64,000 bases of DNA, taken from Siphonodentalium dalli. Its lineage: Eukaryota; Mollusca; Scaphopoda; Gadilida; Siphonodentaliidae. The DNA is taken from assembly GCA_032622095.1 (NCBI GenBank), contig CP136067.1, positions 132,993,990-133,057,989 on the forward strand. Reading direction: 5' to 3'. The first letter of the stretch is position 1. The number at the start of each line of letters is the position of its first letter. Shown piece by piece: positions 35,990-47,801 of this stretch. The notes below the pieces were generated by a model. The model was not told the DNA's origin, did no database searches, and saw only the letters and a list, made by a program, of their open reading frames with translations. The translations under genes were made by a program, and so were the position numbers.

Positions 35990-36850
35990 CAGGGAGTTAC
36001 TCTATGATCATATATGAGGTGAATAGGTATACAGGGAGTTATTGTATGTCAAGACTGGTGTGAGTAGGTATACAATGAGTGACTATATGGCTATGAGTGG
36101 GTTGTCCATGGTAATATGTATCTAGGTATACAGGGAGAGGTCATGTGTGAGGTGTGAGGTGAATCGGTATGCATGGAGTGACTATGGTGTACGATTGTGT
36201 ATATCCAGTACGGCTGCACCCGTTGTGCATGCATGGTCATTGGTGTGGTGTATGGATACAGCTACATGGTCATCTATGTGTTGATTATGTATATATGGAG
36301 TGACTGTAAGGTCATGGTGGGATGTACATGTGTGAATTGCTGAATTGTCATGTGTGAGGTGTATATGAAAGTATGGATTGTTTTAGTGGTCGCGTGTGCG
36401 GGTTTTTTGTATATCTAGAAGGGCTGAATGGCCATTAGTCAGGTTACATGTATACCTGGAGTGAATCTATGGTCTAGGGTGGGCTGCATATGTATATCGA
36501 GTGGTCATACGAATATGTGTGTCGAATAGGTATACATGTAGTAACTGTATGGTTAATGGTGAGATGAGTACATGTAGGTATACAAGTAGTGAATGTATGA
36601 TCATAAATGTAATGAACATCTATACAGGGGGTGATTAAATGGTCATGTGTCAGGCGTATGGGTATACCTGGTGTTCCTGTTTGTTGACTCGTGGCGGTAT
36701 GACCATGTGTAGGTTATACCAGTATACACACGTGTTGCTTTATTGTCATGGGCGAGTGATATGTGTATATAGCGAGTGTCTATATGGCCATGGATGAGGT
36801 GCATATTATAAGTTACAGGGCTAGTTGTTGCCGGATACGGTGTCATATAG
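35990..36850. repeat. Degenerate minisatellite within repeat Z
   Basis: Words such as 'GGTATACAGGGAGTGACTAT' and 'ATGGTCATGGGTGAGGTG' recur every 40-70 bp with many differences. The same words fill 48740-49960 in the right copy. Confidence 0.7.
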
Positions 36851-37147
36851 TCAGGAGGCAAGCACCCCCAAATATTTTTTTGCTAAACATTTTTAGTACC
36901 ATATGCCAACATATCCTTGGTGGTAGAGTTTGGTCCGCTGATTAAAAAAAACATTGTTGGCAATTTTCTAATCCCATGTTAGAGGTCAAATGTCAAGGTC
37001 ATATGTATAGGCGCCTTTCTGTCCTAGCCTGAATTTTTCAACATATAGCATATTTTTTTTAGTAAGAGCTATTGAGGAATGATGTATTGTACCAATGACC
37101 AGTGAGGCATGGTAATCTGAATGCTGATGTGTCTATGTTCTTGTGTG

Positions 37148-37161
37148 GTTTCCTTAGCAAC
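37148..37161. promoter_or_regulatory. X-box-like (RFX) motif
   Basis: GTTTCCTTAGCAAC fits the RFX X-box pattern of two GYAAC-type half-sites with one deviation. The mirror copy of repeat Z (42764-42812) also has paired 'GTTGCTATG' and 'CCATAGCAAC' half-sites. Confidence 0.35.
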
Positions 37162-37542
37162 CGTTGCTATGAAATTGTTTTTCCATAGCAACCAGCCTCA
37201 AACGATCGTTTTTGATCCATGTTATGGCATCTAATACTGGAAATATGCGAATAGTTATACTTTGTGATAATCTTGAGTGTGCGTGCATGAAAATACAAAC
37301 ATTTAGAGCGCAACACGGTGAATAATGTGGAGTGTACGGTATGGCCCAACATAGTAGGCCTATGCTGTTACAATATCAAATTGGCTGCAATGTGGCACTA
37401 AATGCCAATAGTGGGGTCACTTAGGGGTTGAATCGTGACTTTAGTGACTAAAGCGTGAAACTTTAAAGATAAGTTGCTTATTCATAGGGAAAACTTTTTG
37501 GAGGGGGTGCCCGGGCGGAGTCCTGTGTCGGGATAAAATCGG

Positions 37543-37556
37543 GTTTCCATGGCAAC
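37543..37556. promoter_or_regulatory. X-box-like (RFX) motif in duplication unit 1
   Basis: GTTTCCATGGCAAC, a near-perfect palindromic RFX X-box. It is retained although the surrounding sequence has diverged between the two units. Confidence 0.4.
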
Positions 37557-38099
37557 GGCATAAAATATTTGGAGAAAAATTGAAAAAGGCCAAACTTAAG
37601 AACCAACAAACCATGTGTTTGAAGAAATTGTGTTAACTTATAGTGCCAATAATGGTTCATCAAGCGGACTCAGTCACTTTGACATATATGGTCAAGGTCA
37701 ATTGCTAAGGTCAAGGTCATTCGAAAAATGTGATATTTTGGTCTATTTTTTATAGTTTTCGCTACCCCGGGTGCGTTATTCATAAAAGCAATCGCTACAA
37801 AAAGTAGGCCGCAATCAGTGTTTAATTTGTTATATGATGCATTTGGCATAATACGGTCACTGTCACATGTGACAGCATTCAGTTGATACACAATCACATT
37901 TTAAGTACTTTTTATAGTATTTGTGGCAGTACATAAGTCACGATACATTACCCTTAAGAGACCATCAGACCAAAATAAATATGATTTTGTGACTTTAGTA
38001 ACTAAAGCATGAACCTGCATCATATGTGTTGCTTAGTTTTAGTGGAAACTTTTTGGAGCTGGTGCCCAAGTGAGGGGTCGTGTGTCAGTAAGCAATATG

Positions 38100-38113
38100 G
38101 TTTCCATGGCAAC
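38100..38113. promoter_or_regulatory. X-box-like (RFX) motif in duplication unit 2
   Basis: An identical GTTTCCATGGCAAC at the corresponding place in the second unit. Confidence 0.4.
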
Positions 38114-38300
38114 GGCATCAAATACAATGTATTTGGAGAAAAGTTGAAAAAGTCCACTGTTGGCAATCCGATTAGCCTTGTGTTTGAAAACATTATGTGA
38201 ACTGATAGTACCATTAATGGTCAATCAAACGCATTAGGCCATAGGACATATATGGTCACAGTCAATTGCTAAGGTCAAGGTCATTGGAAATTTGATATAC

Positions 38301-41300
38301 CTTTTATAAACTTTCTCATATTCCACTACCACTAGTGCATGTTCAAATACCCAAGCAAGCCATGGTATGATGGGATCTGCTACTAAATGACAATGGGGTA
38401 TAGCAAAACAGCTGCGACATCAGGCAGTGTGCAATATTGTGAATATATTGAGTGGCCTATGGCACCATGGATTGAGGGAATATGATGCTTTATGAGGCTT
38501 AGGATTTGGTGAAAAGGCTGCTGGCGTAATGTGAGGCCGCAGCCGTGGACTATTTATACAAGCTAGTCAATTAATGACTGTTGAGTCGCTCACACGAAAT
38601 TCAATGCAAAGACTGAGAAGACTCTGACTCTGAAGATCACGACAGTTAGTACATGTCGATATCAATTAAGAATAAGTAGTCCATTGAGCAGTGGGTGTCA
38701 ACCTTGAAACTTTCAATTGCACGGCCGACCCCCCCCCCCCAACATAGTCCATATGAGGTCCCCTCCAACTGAAACAAACACACTCCCAAGTTTGTAAAAT
38801 TCCCTTTCTTATCCCCCTTACATTGGAAGTGATGCCTCCAACCTGACATGTCCCCTTCTTTTTTTAATGGCCGACCCCATTCAAACATATTTGATTCCCA
38901 ACTATTCATGGACCCTACACACCAAAGCGACATTGTTTGACTGGTCGGACCCATTATAAAAAAATCTAACCCAAGGACCTTCCAAACTATATATAGGCTA
39001 AAAAGGACTGATGGCTCTTTAAGATTAACCATTGAGGAAAATAGTTATGTCCCAGGCTCCGCCAGTATTGGATACCCAATTTGAACCAATAACCCCAAGA
39101 CCTCCTTACCAAATATAAGCAGAATAGGCCTGATGGTTCTTGGATTGTTTTATGAATTACTATAGAGGGAACGAGTTATGTCCCTGGGTCTACCCTTATT
39201 TGACCTGGTGACCCCATTTGAACAAATCTGAATCACTGTCACACAATGACTCTCGATACCAAATATAAGCTGAATATAGGTCGATGGTTCTTGATAAGAA
39301 GACATTTTAACAATTATTATGGATAGAAAAGTTTTTTTCCTGGCTCCGCCCTTGCTGTATTCCTGTCACTCAATGACCATCCATACCAAATATAAGCTAG
39401 ATAGCCCCGATGGTTCTTGAGATGTTTTAAGAATTAATATGGACGGAAAAAGCTTGAACCCTTTTTGACCCGGCGACCCAATTTGAACAAATCAGAAACC
39501 CAGTCACCTGGGGACCATCCACAATATATATAACTCAATTCTGACTTGATATTCTTGAGAAGATATTGACGGGTGTGTAGTGGCGACTATTGCCACACTG
39601 GATACTTTGTCTCACGTGAGCTAAAAGCCACCACCTTCATCTTGTTTCTCATATGTAACGGCCCGATAACAGAGGAATTTAGTTTTAATGGCATGACTGT
39701 CAGATTCACACTTGAGAGCAAAATTTATATCTCTGAATATACCAATATTTATAATTTAGATTGAAACTAGTTAGTTATAATACACCATGCAACATGGCTT
39801 TCACACACAGCAGATTTAATTCAAATTATAACTGCAATGCATTGTTTTGTTAACACTGGAGAATCATTGACATTGGAATATCATATGATGAAAACTGCTG
39901 GTTCTAGGGTGTGAGAAGGGATTTAGTTTTGTAAAGAGTAAAATCCAAGATGGCTGCCGGCAGCCATAATTTTGATCGAAAATCGTTCAAATTAGACAGC
40001 TCTCATCTACACCCGGTGTACGTGCCAAACCATGCAGACTGAATGGGAAAGTCATTTTCGCGTATTATGATATGGGAATATGTTTGTTTCTCATCGTAAA
40101 ACAGACAATGTATGTATACGTCCACACGAAGCAGGAGTATTTACCCACCCACTGTCAGTTCTCCCAGATCAAACCATTTAATAATTTTTTGATTTTTTCT
40201 CACTCAAATTGTCGAGAACATCCATCCACTAGTATAGTTCCTGGCCTTCCAGGCTGCAAAAACAAATGCCGGTATATAGCTGAATCTGTCAACGAAGCAT
40301 AGGGTTGAACAGAATTTAAAAAATCAGTGTCATTACGCCCCCGGTGTATTATATCCTACAGTTTCTTGGTAAGCTATATGCGCATGTGGGTTTTATTTAT
40401 AGAATTGGGCTTTTTGGGACGGATTAAAATTCGAACAGCGACCCAGAGGCCGAGTCCGGTAAAAGGTGTAGTTGGGAATTTCAATTTCGTTTATTGTCGT
40501 TTACATTATTATTTCATGCATCGGGCGTCTCTCGAGACATGCTTGATTGACCCATGGTCTGTTATTCGGATGCCAAGAAGTGCAAGGCGATTAATTCTAA
40601 CGTGAATTCGTGCGTTAACCATTAGCGCGCTGCGCGTTATTTGTTTCTATTGTTTTTTAACATGTTTTGTTGCATTGTTATTTGAACATCCTTCGTTTAT
40701 TTTCACGTGACATAAATCGGAATGCTATCTACTATTATACTGCACGGGGATTTGACGACTGTATAAGAAATTTAATTCGAACATGAATCCTACGAGGTGT
40801 TTGTTTATATCGGTGTTTAACATGTTATTTAATATCGTTTCGTGAACTTTTTCATTTAGTTATACGTGACAAATATCGGCATATTATATTCTAAATGAAT
40901 TGGGATGGTAATTATTAAATATTTCATCTTTTCTGATAGAACAGCTATTCCACCAAAATTTATGGTGATATCGATAGCATATCCCTGTCGAAAGGTCTAT
41001 ACTTAAATTAGGGATTGGGTGTCCCCTGAGACAGTGAACATTAGCCTTTTTCGTTTGCCACCTTCTTTTTGAAAAGTTCAATAGGATTTCGCGAACAACC
41101 CCATCTATAAAAAAGTGTATTGCCTTATATAATACATTTTCCCACACCATGCATCAGCTAATATGGAAAGCATATAATTTCAGTTCGTGACGTGTTTAAG
41201 ACTTCAAATGGGATAGTGGGGTCCTCAAAACAGAACGTTCACTCATTTAATATTGGGAGCATATATCTTTCAGTTTGTGGTGTATTTAAGACTTTAAATG

Positions 41301-42764
41301 GGGTAGGCGGCCGTAAAAAAACAAAGGAAATTCAACTTTCTTATTTGCCAGCCGCCCTTTTTAAACTGCCCTATATGATATTATTACATTTTATACTTGA
41401 CAAATATAATCTGAAAAATGACACGAGTTAATCAAAAGGGATGGGAGCGCAAGTTATTCAACTTAGAGTATTGCTCCTCCCCCATTAACAATATTGAAAC
41501 GCATAATAATATTTATATATTGTATTATGTTTGGTCTCAAAGTTTGCTTAGTTGGAATGTAGTACCTAAAAAGGGGATCGAGATCCAGGGTGAGGTCTGG
41601 AGTTGTGAGTGGACATATATCACGGAGGGGATGTAGGTCCTATGGCGAGATGAGCCGAGACTTTTGATAACGATATGGGCGAATACATAGGCGAAGATAT
41701 AGGCTTATTGGGATTTTGAAAGTTTTACGTCAATGAGATCTACCTGCGTGCTGCTAAACAATTTATCATTTAGAGTATTGAATACGTTGCTTTGACCGAC
41801 GAGGATATCTTCAACCCTATCAAAAAAACATTCTATTTAGACATTTCTTCAAATAATTGGCACTGGAAGAAAAATTGCAAAGCGTCGTCAATATAAAACC
41901 CGCATTGACAGTGAAAATATAGTTTCCAAGTTTTTCAAAATTTAACATATCTATTGTGACCCACTATATAAATGAAGAATCGTATGCACAGTGGGTTATA
42001 AATATGAAATATGTTGAGCGCATGTGCACTGCCTCTCAACAATGTCACAATAATCATGTTTTAACAGCCGCTTGGTTGTCTGATAAACAAATCCAAATAC
42101 AAGTTCGCAACCAGTATACACATACGGAAGAAGTAGAGACAATTGTATAAATGTTGGCCAAGTATCAACAATGTGTCCAGGTTGTGGTAAAAAGTCATAT
42201 TGGACTCGACACTGGCGTGTCTCGTCCAATATGACTTTTCACCACAACCTGGACTCGTACAAGAAAAACACATACTGTACACAACATTGTATAATAACTT
42301 TATAATATTACTCGACATAAGCCAGGGGCCCGTGTATGTGCTTAGGGGTGACGCTTATTGGGGGGGGGGCCAAGTTACAAGCCCTTGTGGTTCATAGTTT
42401 GGGTTAATAAATATTTCAAAATTATTATGAATATAAATAAAGTTAATGTATTTCATCAATTATAACAGCATTATATGCATGCATGCATGTATTCATGTTT
42501 CCGAGTTTGCTGAATAAAATAATTTGTCCGCAATTTTGAAAGTTATTTAGAGTTCACGTGTTTTCACGAAAATAATAGTAAAAATAGGGAAAAACAACAG
42601 AACAGTTCTTATTCCAAAGTGTATAACTAAGAGAGGAAGAGAGAATGTATTCATTAATATATATGTTTTTGAAGCACATATGCCAAGTAACAATTAAATT
42701 GTGAACAATATACAAAGTTTGGTATATTTGGCATAAAAATAAAATGATTAAAGTTAGAATTTGG
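38301..42764. other. No gene recognised; degenerate repeats
   Basis: This is the asymmetric centre of the large inverted repeat. 39030-39560 holds degenerate units of about 150 bp sharing 'ACCAAATATAAGC', 'GATGGTTCTTGA' and 'CCATTTGAACAAAT'. 41160-41320 holds a duplicated unit of about 90 bp ('GTGTTTAAGACTTCAAATGG' and variant). No coding region was recognised. Confidence 0.5.
42173..42295. mobile_element. Foldback MITE-like element, second copy
   Basis: Arms 'CAGGTTGTGGTAAAAAGTCA' and its complement, followed by 'AAAAACACATACTGTACACA', match the element at 24575-24729. The left outermost arm is missing. Confidence 0.6.
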
Positions 42765-43309
42765 TCTCGTTGCTATGGTAATTTTAATTGCATAGCAACT
42801 GTGGTTATGGACAACACATTTGACAACATAATCAACGTGAGAGGAATGGGGAGGGAACCTTTAATGTGGACACAAAGTTTCTGGCGGTCTTTGCCCTTTC
42901 TCTCTAAAATGGTATAAAAAATGTGTTTTAGTCCAATTTATGCAAATTTGGCATATCTAATTTGAACTTGACCTTTGACCTTGACAGAGGTAACTAGAAA
43001 CTTGCCAACAATGATTTTATTTATCGGGGTATCCCATAGCACATTATTAATATTGTTGGCGTATGGTACTAAAAATGTTTAGCAAAAATTGTTCTAGCCA
43101 TCATTTATCTGACCTGCCTCCTGACTAATATGAGGCGAAGTGAGATTAATATCGGGCGAGGCGCTAGCCGAGCCCGATATTAATCTCGCTGAGCCTCATA
43201 TGTCACCGTAGCCGGCAACAACGAGCACTGTAACGATTTTATCATGTCACCCACATATCATGTTTTCCGTGTGATAATTTGAATTACTTATACGAAGTTC
43301 ATTACCTGC
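42765..43309 (-). repeat. Large repeat Z, right copy, inner part
   Basis: Inverted relative to 36848-37210: 'TTGCTAAACATTTTTAGTAC' and the flanking words occur in reverse complement. The repeat is interrupted here by the palindrome at 43128-43201 and the transposon starting at 43315. Confidence 0.65.
43128..43201. mobile_element. 74-bp foldback insertion
   Basis: Near-perfect palindrome (arm starts ATATGAGGCGAAGTGAGATT). The left copy of repeat Z reads straight through this point (CATATAGTCAGGAGGC near 36850), so this is an insertion with ATAT at both ends. Confidence 0.65.
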
Positions 43310-43314
43310 CAGTA

Positions 43315-43821
43315 CACACCCTGTAATCAATGTTGTGAGGTTCGGAAGGAAATCCGGTTCCGTGTAGTTGTTCGTCCGCTCCCTGCAAGTACAACTCCGC
43401 TCCCTGTATGTGTTTTGTACAAAAGTTAGACCCGCCAATATTTTGATACAATTATGGAACGAATATCCAGGTAAGTTGGTTATTTCCTATTCCATCAACC
43501 AATGGATGTATTATTTCGATTAATTAGCGAGAAATATATGCTCCAGGTATTTGTTTTTTAGTAAATTATCGCTTTACCAACTCAAATTGTCAAGAAAATA
43601 AGACATTGCCACTGAATGAAAACATTCTTATTTTAATTCCCCGATGTTTTTCTTCAATATTGTGGTTATGTGGGCTTCGTTGTGTTATATTATATCTATA
43701 ATTACCAACATAGATGCATTTCGGCCCCCAAAAAGTGAAATTTGACGCATAATTTACCAATTTTCTGTCAAATAATTTGACAACTCCGCGTAGGGAAGTT
43801 GACAACGCCGAGGTTGTGTAG
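43315..43821 (+). repeat. Left terminal inverted repeat
   Basis: Nearly identical to the reverse complement of 47802-48307 except in a window of about 45 bp (about 43427-43470) around the start codon and first exon. It contains the promoter region, ATG and splice donor of the nuclease gene. Confidence 0.9.
43454..43470 (+). CDS. Nuclease gene, exon 1 (17 nt, inside left TIR)
   Basis: ATG plus five codons (MERIS and two bases) end at AG/GTAAGT, an ideal donor. Joined to the acceptor at 44343/44344 (TTCTTTTCCAG) the frame continues without a stop into the long exon 2. The right TIR has a counterpart at 48152-48168 with the same length, donor and phase. No TATA box was identified upstream. I chose this start because the joined frame is fully open and the mirror gene has the same design. 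Confidence 0.7.
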
Positions 43822-44343
43822 CAACGATCTCATTTTTTAGATCGGTACGTATGCCTACATCGTGCGTGGCGGTATATACAATATGGCATACGTGTATAGA
43901 GAGCTGTGTACACATATCATTGTCTTTATATAGTATTTTAGGCCTACATTTTACATATATACGGCATATTTCGATGTTTAAATTAAAATGTTAGTATAAT
44001 CGTTTTCGACATCCATGTACATTTGTTTTAATATTCGTAGACACATTACAAATTAACCTTATACCACATATACCTATATATAGTATATAGGCCTACTGTT
44101 TTAATCAAATGTATTTTATTGTATGTGCATAAAGTGACTTATAAATACGTCATATGGGCCGACTGCTAAAGTGCTAATTGATATGTATTGTATTATTTGT
44201 CATCGAAACAATTTAACACATGTCACTATAAAGGGTGTGTATATGCCTGCATGCCATTGTGTGTCACTGTACATGCGTATGTGTATGTGTATATTCATTT
44301 AGTATTATTGCGATACTAACAATTGTCTTTCTTTCTTTTCCAG

Positions 44344-46210
44344 ACCACCACATAAACGCAAATTAGACAACACGGGTAAAAGGTCATCGACGTGCAAAAA
44401 ACAGTTATTCCAGAAAGATACCCCGGAAATATCAAACATAGACCCACACCCTTCAGGACCACCACCTCCAGACCCACGGCCGTCAGACCCACCACCTTCA
44501 GATGCACCACCTTCAGACCCACCACCTTCTGACCCATCATTTTCAGTCCCACCACCGTCAGACCCACCACCTTCAGATGCACCACCTTCAGACCCACCAC
44601 CTTCTGACCCACCACCTTCAGTCCCACCACCTTCGAGAATAGAACGAATAGCAGAAATGCTTCCAGAGATATTTGAGAGATTCAAAGAGGCAATGTGTGG
44701 CGAGGAATTCGCATCGCTTCTTGAAATGGTGGCTGATGGCAGTTATCCAATGGACAACATAGCACTTAAGCTTCTTTTGGAAACCACGAGATGGTTTTCT
44801 CAGAAAACAACGGTCACAATGTGGTATTGGAAGGAAACAACCCAATTCTGGAAAATGGGTTACCGTTTGTTTGGCGACAAGTTCATTTTAATGATGAGTG
44901 GTCCGAAGTGTTCCGGACAGTTGGTGTTGGGGGAAACATCTAGAGGCGAGTTCGACCCAGCCCATTCCAATATCAACTTTGCAGTCCCATCTTTGTCAGT
45001 CCTACGCAAATTCAATCGGTCGCAGTTCCCACAGGAGCTGCGACCGGGTGTTATCACACAAGCGCTGAATATACCGACATCAACTGAAGACGACTTCATT
45101 GTAAGTTTTGATGGAAAAAAGATCGTCCCTGGTGTAAACGAAAATGGGGGTGATGTCGATCTATTCGGACATGAAACCCATTTAAATGTGTCCGAAGAAA
45201 ATATGAAATTGGATAATGAAATCGAGATAATAACAGATACTGTAAACCTTGTGACACCCGAATCAGATCGCGAAATCGATGTTCCCTTAGTCCGACAAAA
45301 GACAATGGAAATCGTGAAGTTTTTGAGTGAAAGACTGAATACTATACGGAGCATTAAATTGAAACAAGAACTGACATTAGAACGCCTGGACGAGAAAAAC
45401 AAGAAATCTAACGAGAACCGATACAATTATGCCATGAGTAGCATTCGCTCTTCTGTCCATCAAATTGATGAATGTGTTACAAAAACTTTGACAGAGATTG
45501 GCTCAATCGCCGAGTGCTGTAGCAAATTGTCGGGTACGCAAAACTTTGTATCAACGTCGACAGTATCAAGGTCCTCACAACACAATTGGATCGGACTAAA
45601 ACCTCCCGATTCCTTGCCCGAAGATTATCAGGGTAACCCAAATTTCACAATGCAGCGCACTCCTGAGTGGCACAGTCTTCGATCTACGTTTAAAGTGACT
45701 GGCTCCACGTTACACAATGCCATCGGTCTTAGGACGCTCAAAGAGAAGAAGTTGCATTATGATAAAGTGTATCATGGTAAGGAGATACCGGTTGATGCGT
45801 TGACACAAGAGAGAATGGAGCATGGGACACTAAATGAGCCAAATGCTGTGGCTACACTCACCGGGGTTGTCTTGCCGTTTCTTCACCCGGGCGCTGCCTT
45901 TGTCGAAGTGGGATCATATATTGTCAACAGGACAGAACAGAACGAACCGCTGATGTTGGTATCGCCCGACGGCAAGATTTGCCATGTCTCAGATAGCGAT
46001 TGTCTCGACCCAAGCTTGTGTCGACTCTTGTCAGGATGTGAGTTCAAATGTCCATTTCCGAATAAATATAAGACGCCAGCGGTATACGATTTCCCAAATT
46101 ATTATGCATGCCAGGTTCTTGCGGAAATGGCCAGCATGGGAACGGACACATTATTGTTTATGTGTTACGGAAAGGAGAGCTCTACGGTTTTTGAAATTAC
46201 AGTTCAATGA
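44344..46210 (+). CDS. Nuclease gene, exon 2: proline-rich region plus YqaJ/lambda-exonuclease-like domain
   Basis: With exon 1 this gives 627 residues. Residues 6-20 are basic (PPHKRKLDNTGKR, nuclear-signal-like). About 40-105 are PPPSD pentapeptide repeats. About 111-280 are a conserved-looking domain ('ILMMSGPKCSGQLVLG', 'NINFAVPSLSVL', 'GDVDLFGHE'). About 320-390 are likely coiled coil. About 440-625 are a PD-(D/E)XK exonuclease of the YqaJ/lambda-exo type: 'QRTPEWHSLRSTFKVTGST', 'GTLNEPNAVA' (E about 504), 'LVSPDGKI' (D about 548), 'GCEFKCP' (E-x-K about 572-574), 'YYACQVLAEM'. These match the D, E, K triad of lambda exonuclease, which degrades one strand of duplex DNA for recombination; here the role is inferred. 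The frame ends early at 46210 by an apparent one-base shift. Confidence 0.8.
44450..44635 (+). repeat. 15-bp tandem repeat coding for PPPSD
   Basis: About a dozen in-frame units of CCACCACCTTCAGAC and variants encode the proline-rich linker of the nuclease protein. It is a likely hotspot of length variation. Confidence 0.85.
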
Positions 46211-46556
46211 GCAGCTGTGGACGGAGATCTCACGGGAAGCAGAACAACTGTATAGCTGCGAGAACCCAAAGCGACCAACCAAAACATCTGAGTTGACACG
46301 CCCATTGAAAGAGAAAATTTATATGTTTTCGCGTAAAAATGTTAGGTTTGTGGGAGAGTTTCCTTCTCGAACATTAACACCGGAACTCGAGGTTGTTTCC
46401 TCCGATGCTGCATCGCCGTATGTTGCTGCAGGAATAAACGTGTCCGATGATGTGCAGTCATGTACAGAAACTGTCATCGCTCTGCAGACAGCACTGGAGA
46501 CATCAAAAGAATGTAGCAGAAATCTACATCGACTGTCCTCGAACGCATGGGTGTAA
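46203..46556 (+). pseudogene. Frameshifted C-terminal continuation of the nuclease gene
   Basis: Just past 46200 the reading frame one base over continues the domain: 'LQFNEQLWTEISREAEQLYS', then 'KRPTKTSELTRPLKEKI', ending at 46556. One extra base near 46202 explains the break. The last few codons (after about 46535) are antisense to a zinc-finger coding sequence, so the natural C-terminus is lost. Either a real mutation or a sequencing/assembly slip. Confidence 0.65.
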
Positions 46557-47072
46557 CTGAAGCGTTTTCCACATAAATCACATTTGGAGCGGGTCGTCCC
46601 GGCGTGAACGGCTTCGTGCCGCTTCTTGCCCGTCTTCGATTTGAAATCTTTTCCACAACCCTCGTAAGAACAAGGAAAAACACATCCCATGTGTGCAACC
46701 TTTACGTGCTGTTTCATGGTAGCATTGTCGTAAAATTCCCTAATGCAGGTTGTACATTTGAACAATGTCCCTTCGTGCTTTCGTCTGTTCCTCCTGAGTG
46801 AATCGCGGTTCACCAACGTGAGTCCGCAGTCTACACACTTGTAGTGGACACCCGATGGCGTCGTTGGTAGCTTCCGTTTACAGATACGTACCGGCACCAC
46901 AGGAGTCCGGACCGGCACCACATGAGTCCGGCTACCCTCTGGGCGTTCTGAAGAAGCAGGAGTCCGGATAACTTCTGGGGATTCTGGAGATGACGCCAGC
47001 GATGCCGATGCCACGACTCTTGTGTGTTGCAGTGGGGTCATGGGGGTACATCCCATATCATCTAGATCCGTA
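46319..47072 (-). CDS. C2H2 zinc-finger gene, exon 2
   Basis: Joined to the 17-nt exon at 48152-48168 through an acceptor (CTATTTTCAG, then TACGGATC at 47072) it gives 256 residues in one open frame. After a serine/proline-rich N-terminal third come four finger units. Finger 1 is 'YKCVDCGLTLVNRDSL' with N for the first H. Finger 2, 'FKCTTCIREFYDNATMKQHV', is complete. Finger 3, 'FPCSYEGCGKDFKSKTGKKR', is complete with H-x3-H. Finger 4, 'SKCDLCGKRFSYTHAF', is cut off where the sequence becomes antisense to the nuclease gene. DNA binding to element ends is a reasonable guess, not shown. The residues after about 185 are probably not native. Confidence 0.7.
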
Positions 47073-47801
47073 CTGAAAATAGACATGAGAATTTGACATG
47101 TGATTGCAAATGATGTATGTGTGTGGAAACAGAATTACCTTAGATCCAAATAAAATCACAGCCAGCCGGGGCGGGGCGTTATCAATTTAAAAGGCCCATG
47201 CACGGTACAACTAAATTTCGTGAAATTTTACGGGTACGTAATTTAATAAATTTTAATTTTGAAGCTACTTTTAAAATAAATAATTGATCCTCACGAACTA
47301 TATGTGTGGGGCTTTAAATAGCATATACTTGACTGACAATATTTTCAATGTAAGTCAAATCTTACTATTAATAGGCCTATCTCAATTCATCCTGTATTTT
47401 CGGTATTTGTTATGAATCTAATTATATAATGATAAAGTTAAAACTATAAACTTTGAAATGAAACTCAAACCTGGTGACATGATCGATATTCCCTATTTCG
47501 TTCTATTAAACATAGGCCTATAATTTTATATTCTATATCCCTATAACGTGGGGTGAATTCGGACAGTTTATAATGTAGGTTTTTAAAGATTAACTTCCAC
47601 AGAACTAACAACAATGCTAATAATTGTCTATCAAATTAACTACAGGTAGGCTATAGTTGGTTGTGAACATCTATATGTAGGCCTGCATGTATAGGCCTAT
47701 ATTCCGCCTATCCCCCGGCGAATAATGTGTAGGCCTATCCATGGCAATAATACATGTAGGCCCTAATAGGCCTACGTGCCGCTCTAAACAATGATCACTG
47801 A
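47073..47801. other. Transposon interior: intron of the zinc-finger gene, AGGCCT-rich
   Basis: Non-coding. It holds a cluster of TAGGCCTA-like words (near 47373, 47514, 47678, 47693, 47731 and 47768). Two more are in the opposite intron (43940, 44100). Confidence 0.5.

Larger units (their letters stand above)
34641..37210 (+). repeat. Large repeat Z, left (direct) copy
   Basis: It matches the sequence ending at about 51385 as reverse complement, starting at 'AGTCCGGGAGCTAATA'. The match runs through repeated 'CAAGATGGCGNCCA' words, a minisatellite, and on to matches with 43130-42950 and 42812-42764. No protein is encoded; the frames are open only by chance. A third copy in the same orientation lies at 56165-57430. 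Confidence 0.75.
37440..38300. repeat. Tandem duplication of about 550 bp
   Basis: 37440-37720 and 37985-38300 share order and words: 'GTGACTTTAG', 'AAACTTTTTGGAG', 'TTTCCATGGCAACGGCAT', 'TTGGAGAAAA', 'ACATATATGGTCA', 'GCTAAGGTCAAGGTCATT'. No coding region. Confidence 0.75.

Noticed and set aside
44657-46210. Nuclease gene as bacterial or phage contamination
   Set aside because: It has an intron, canonical splice sites, sits between long TIRs with a target duplication inside a host repeat, and shares base composition with its surroundings.
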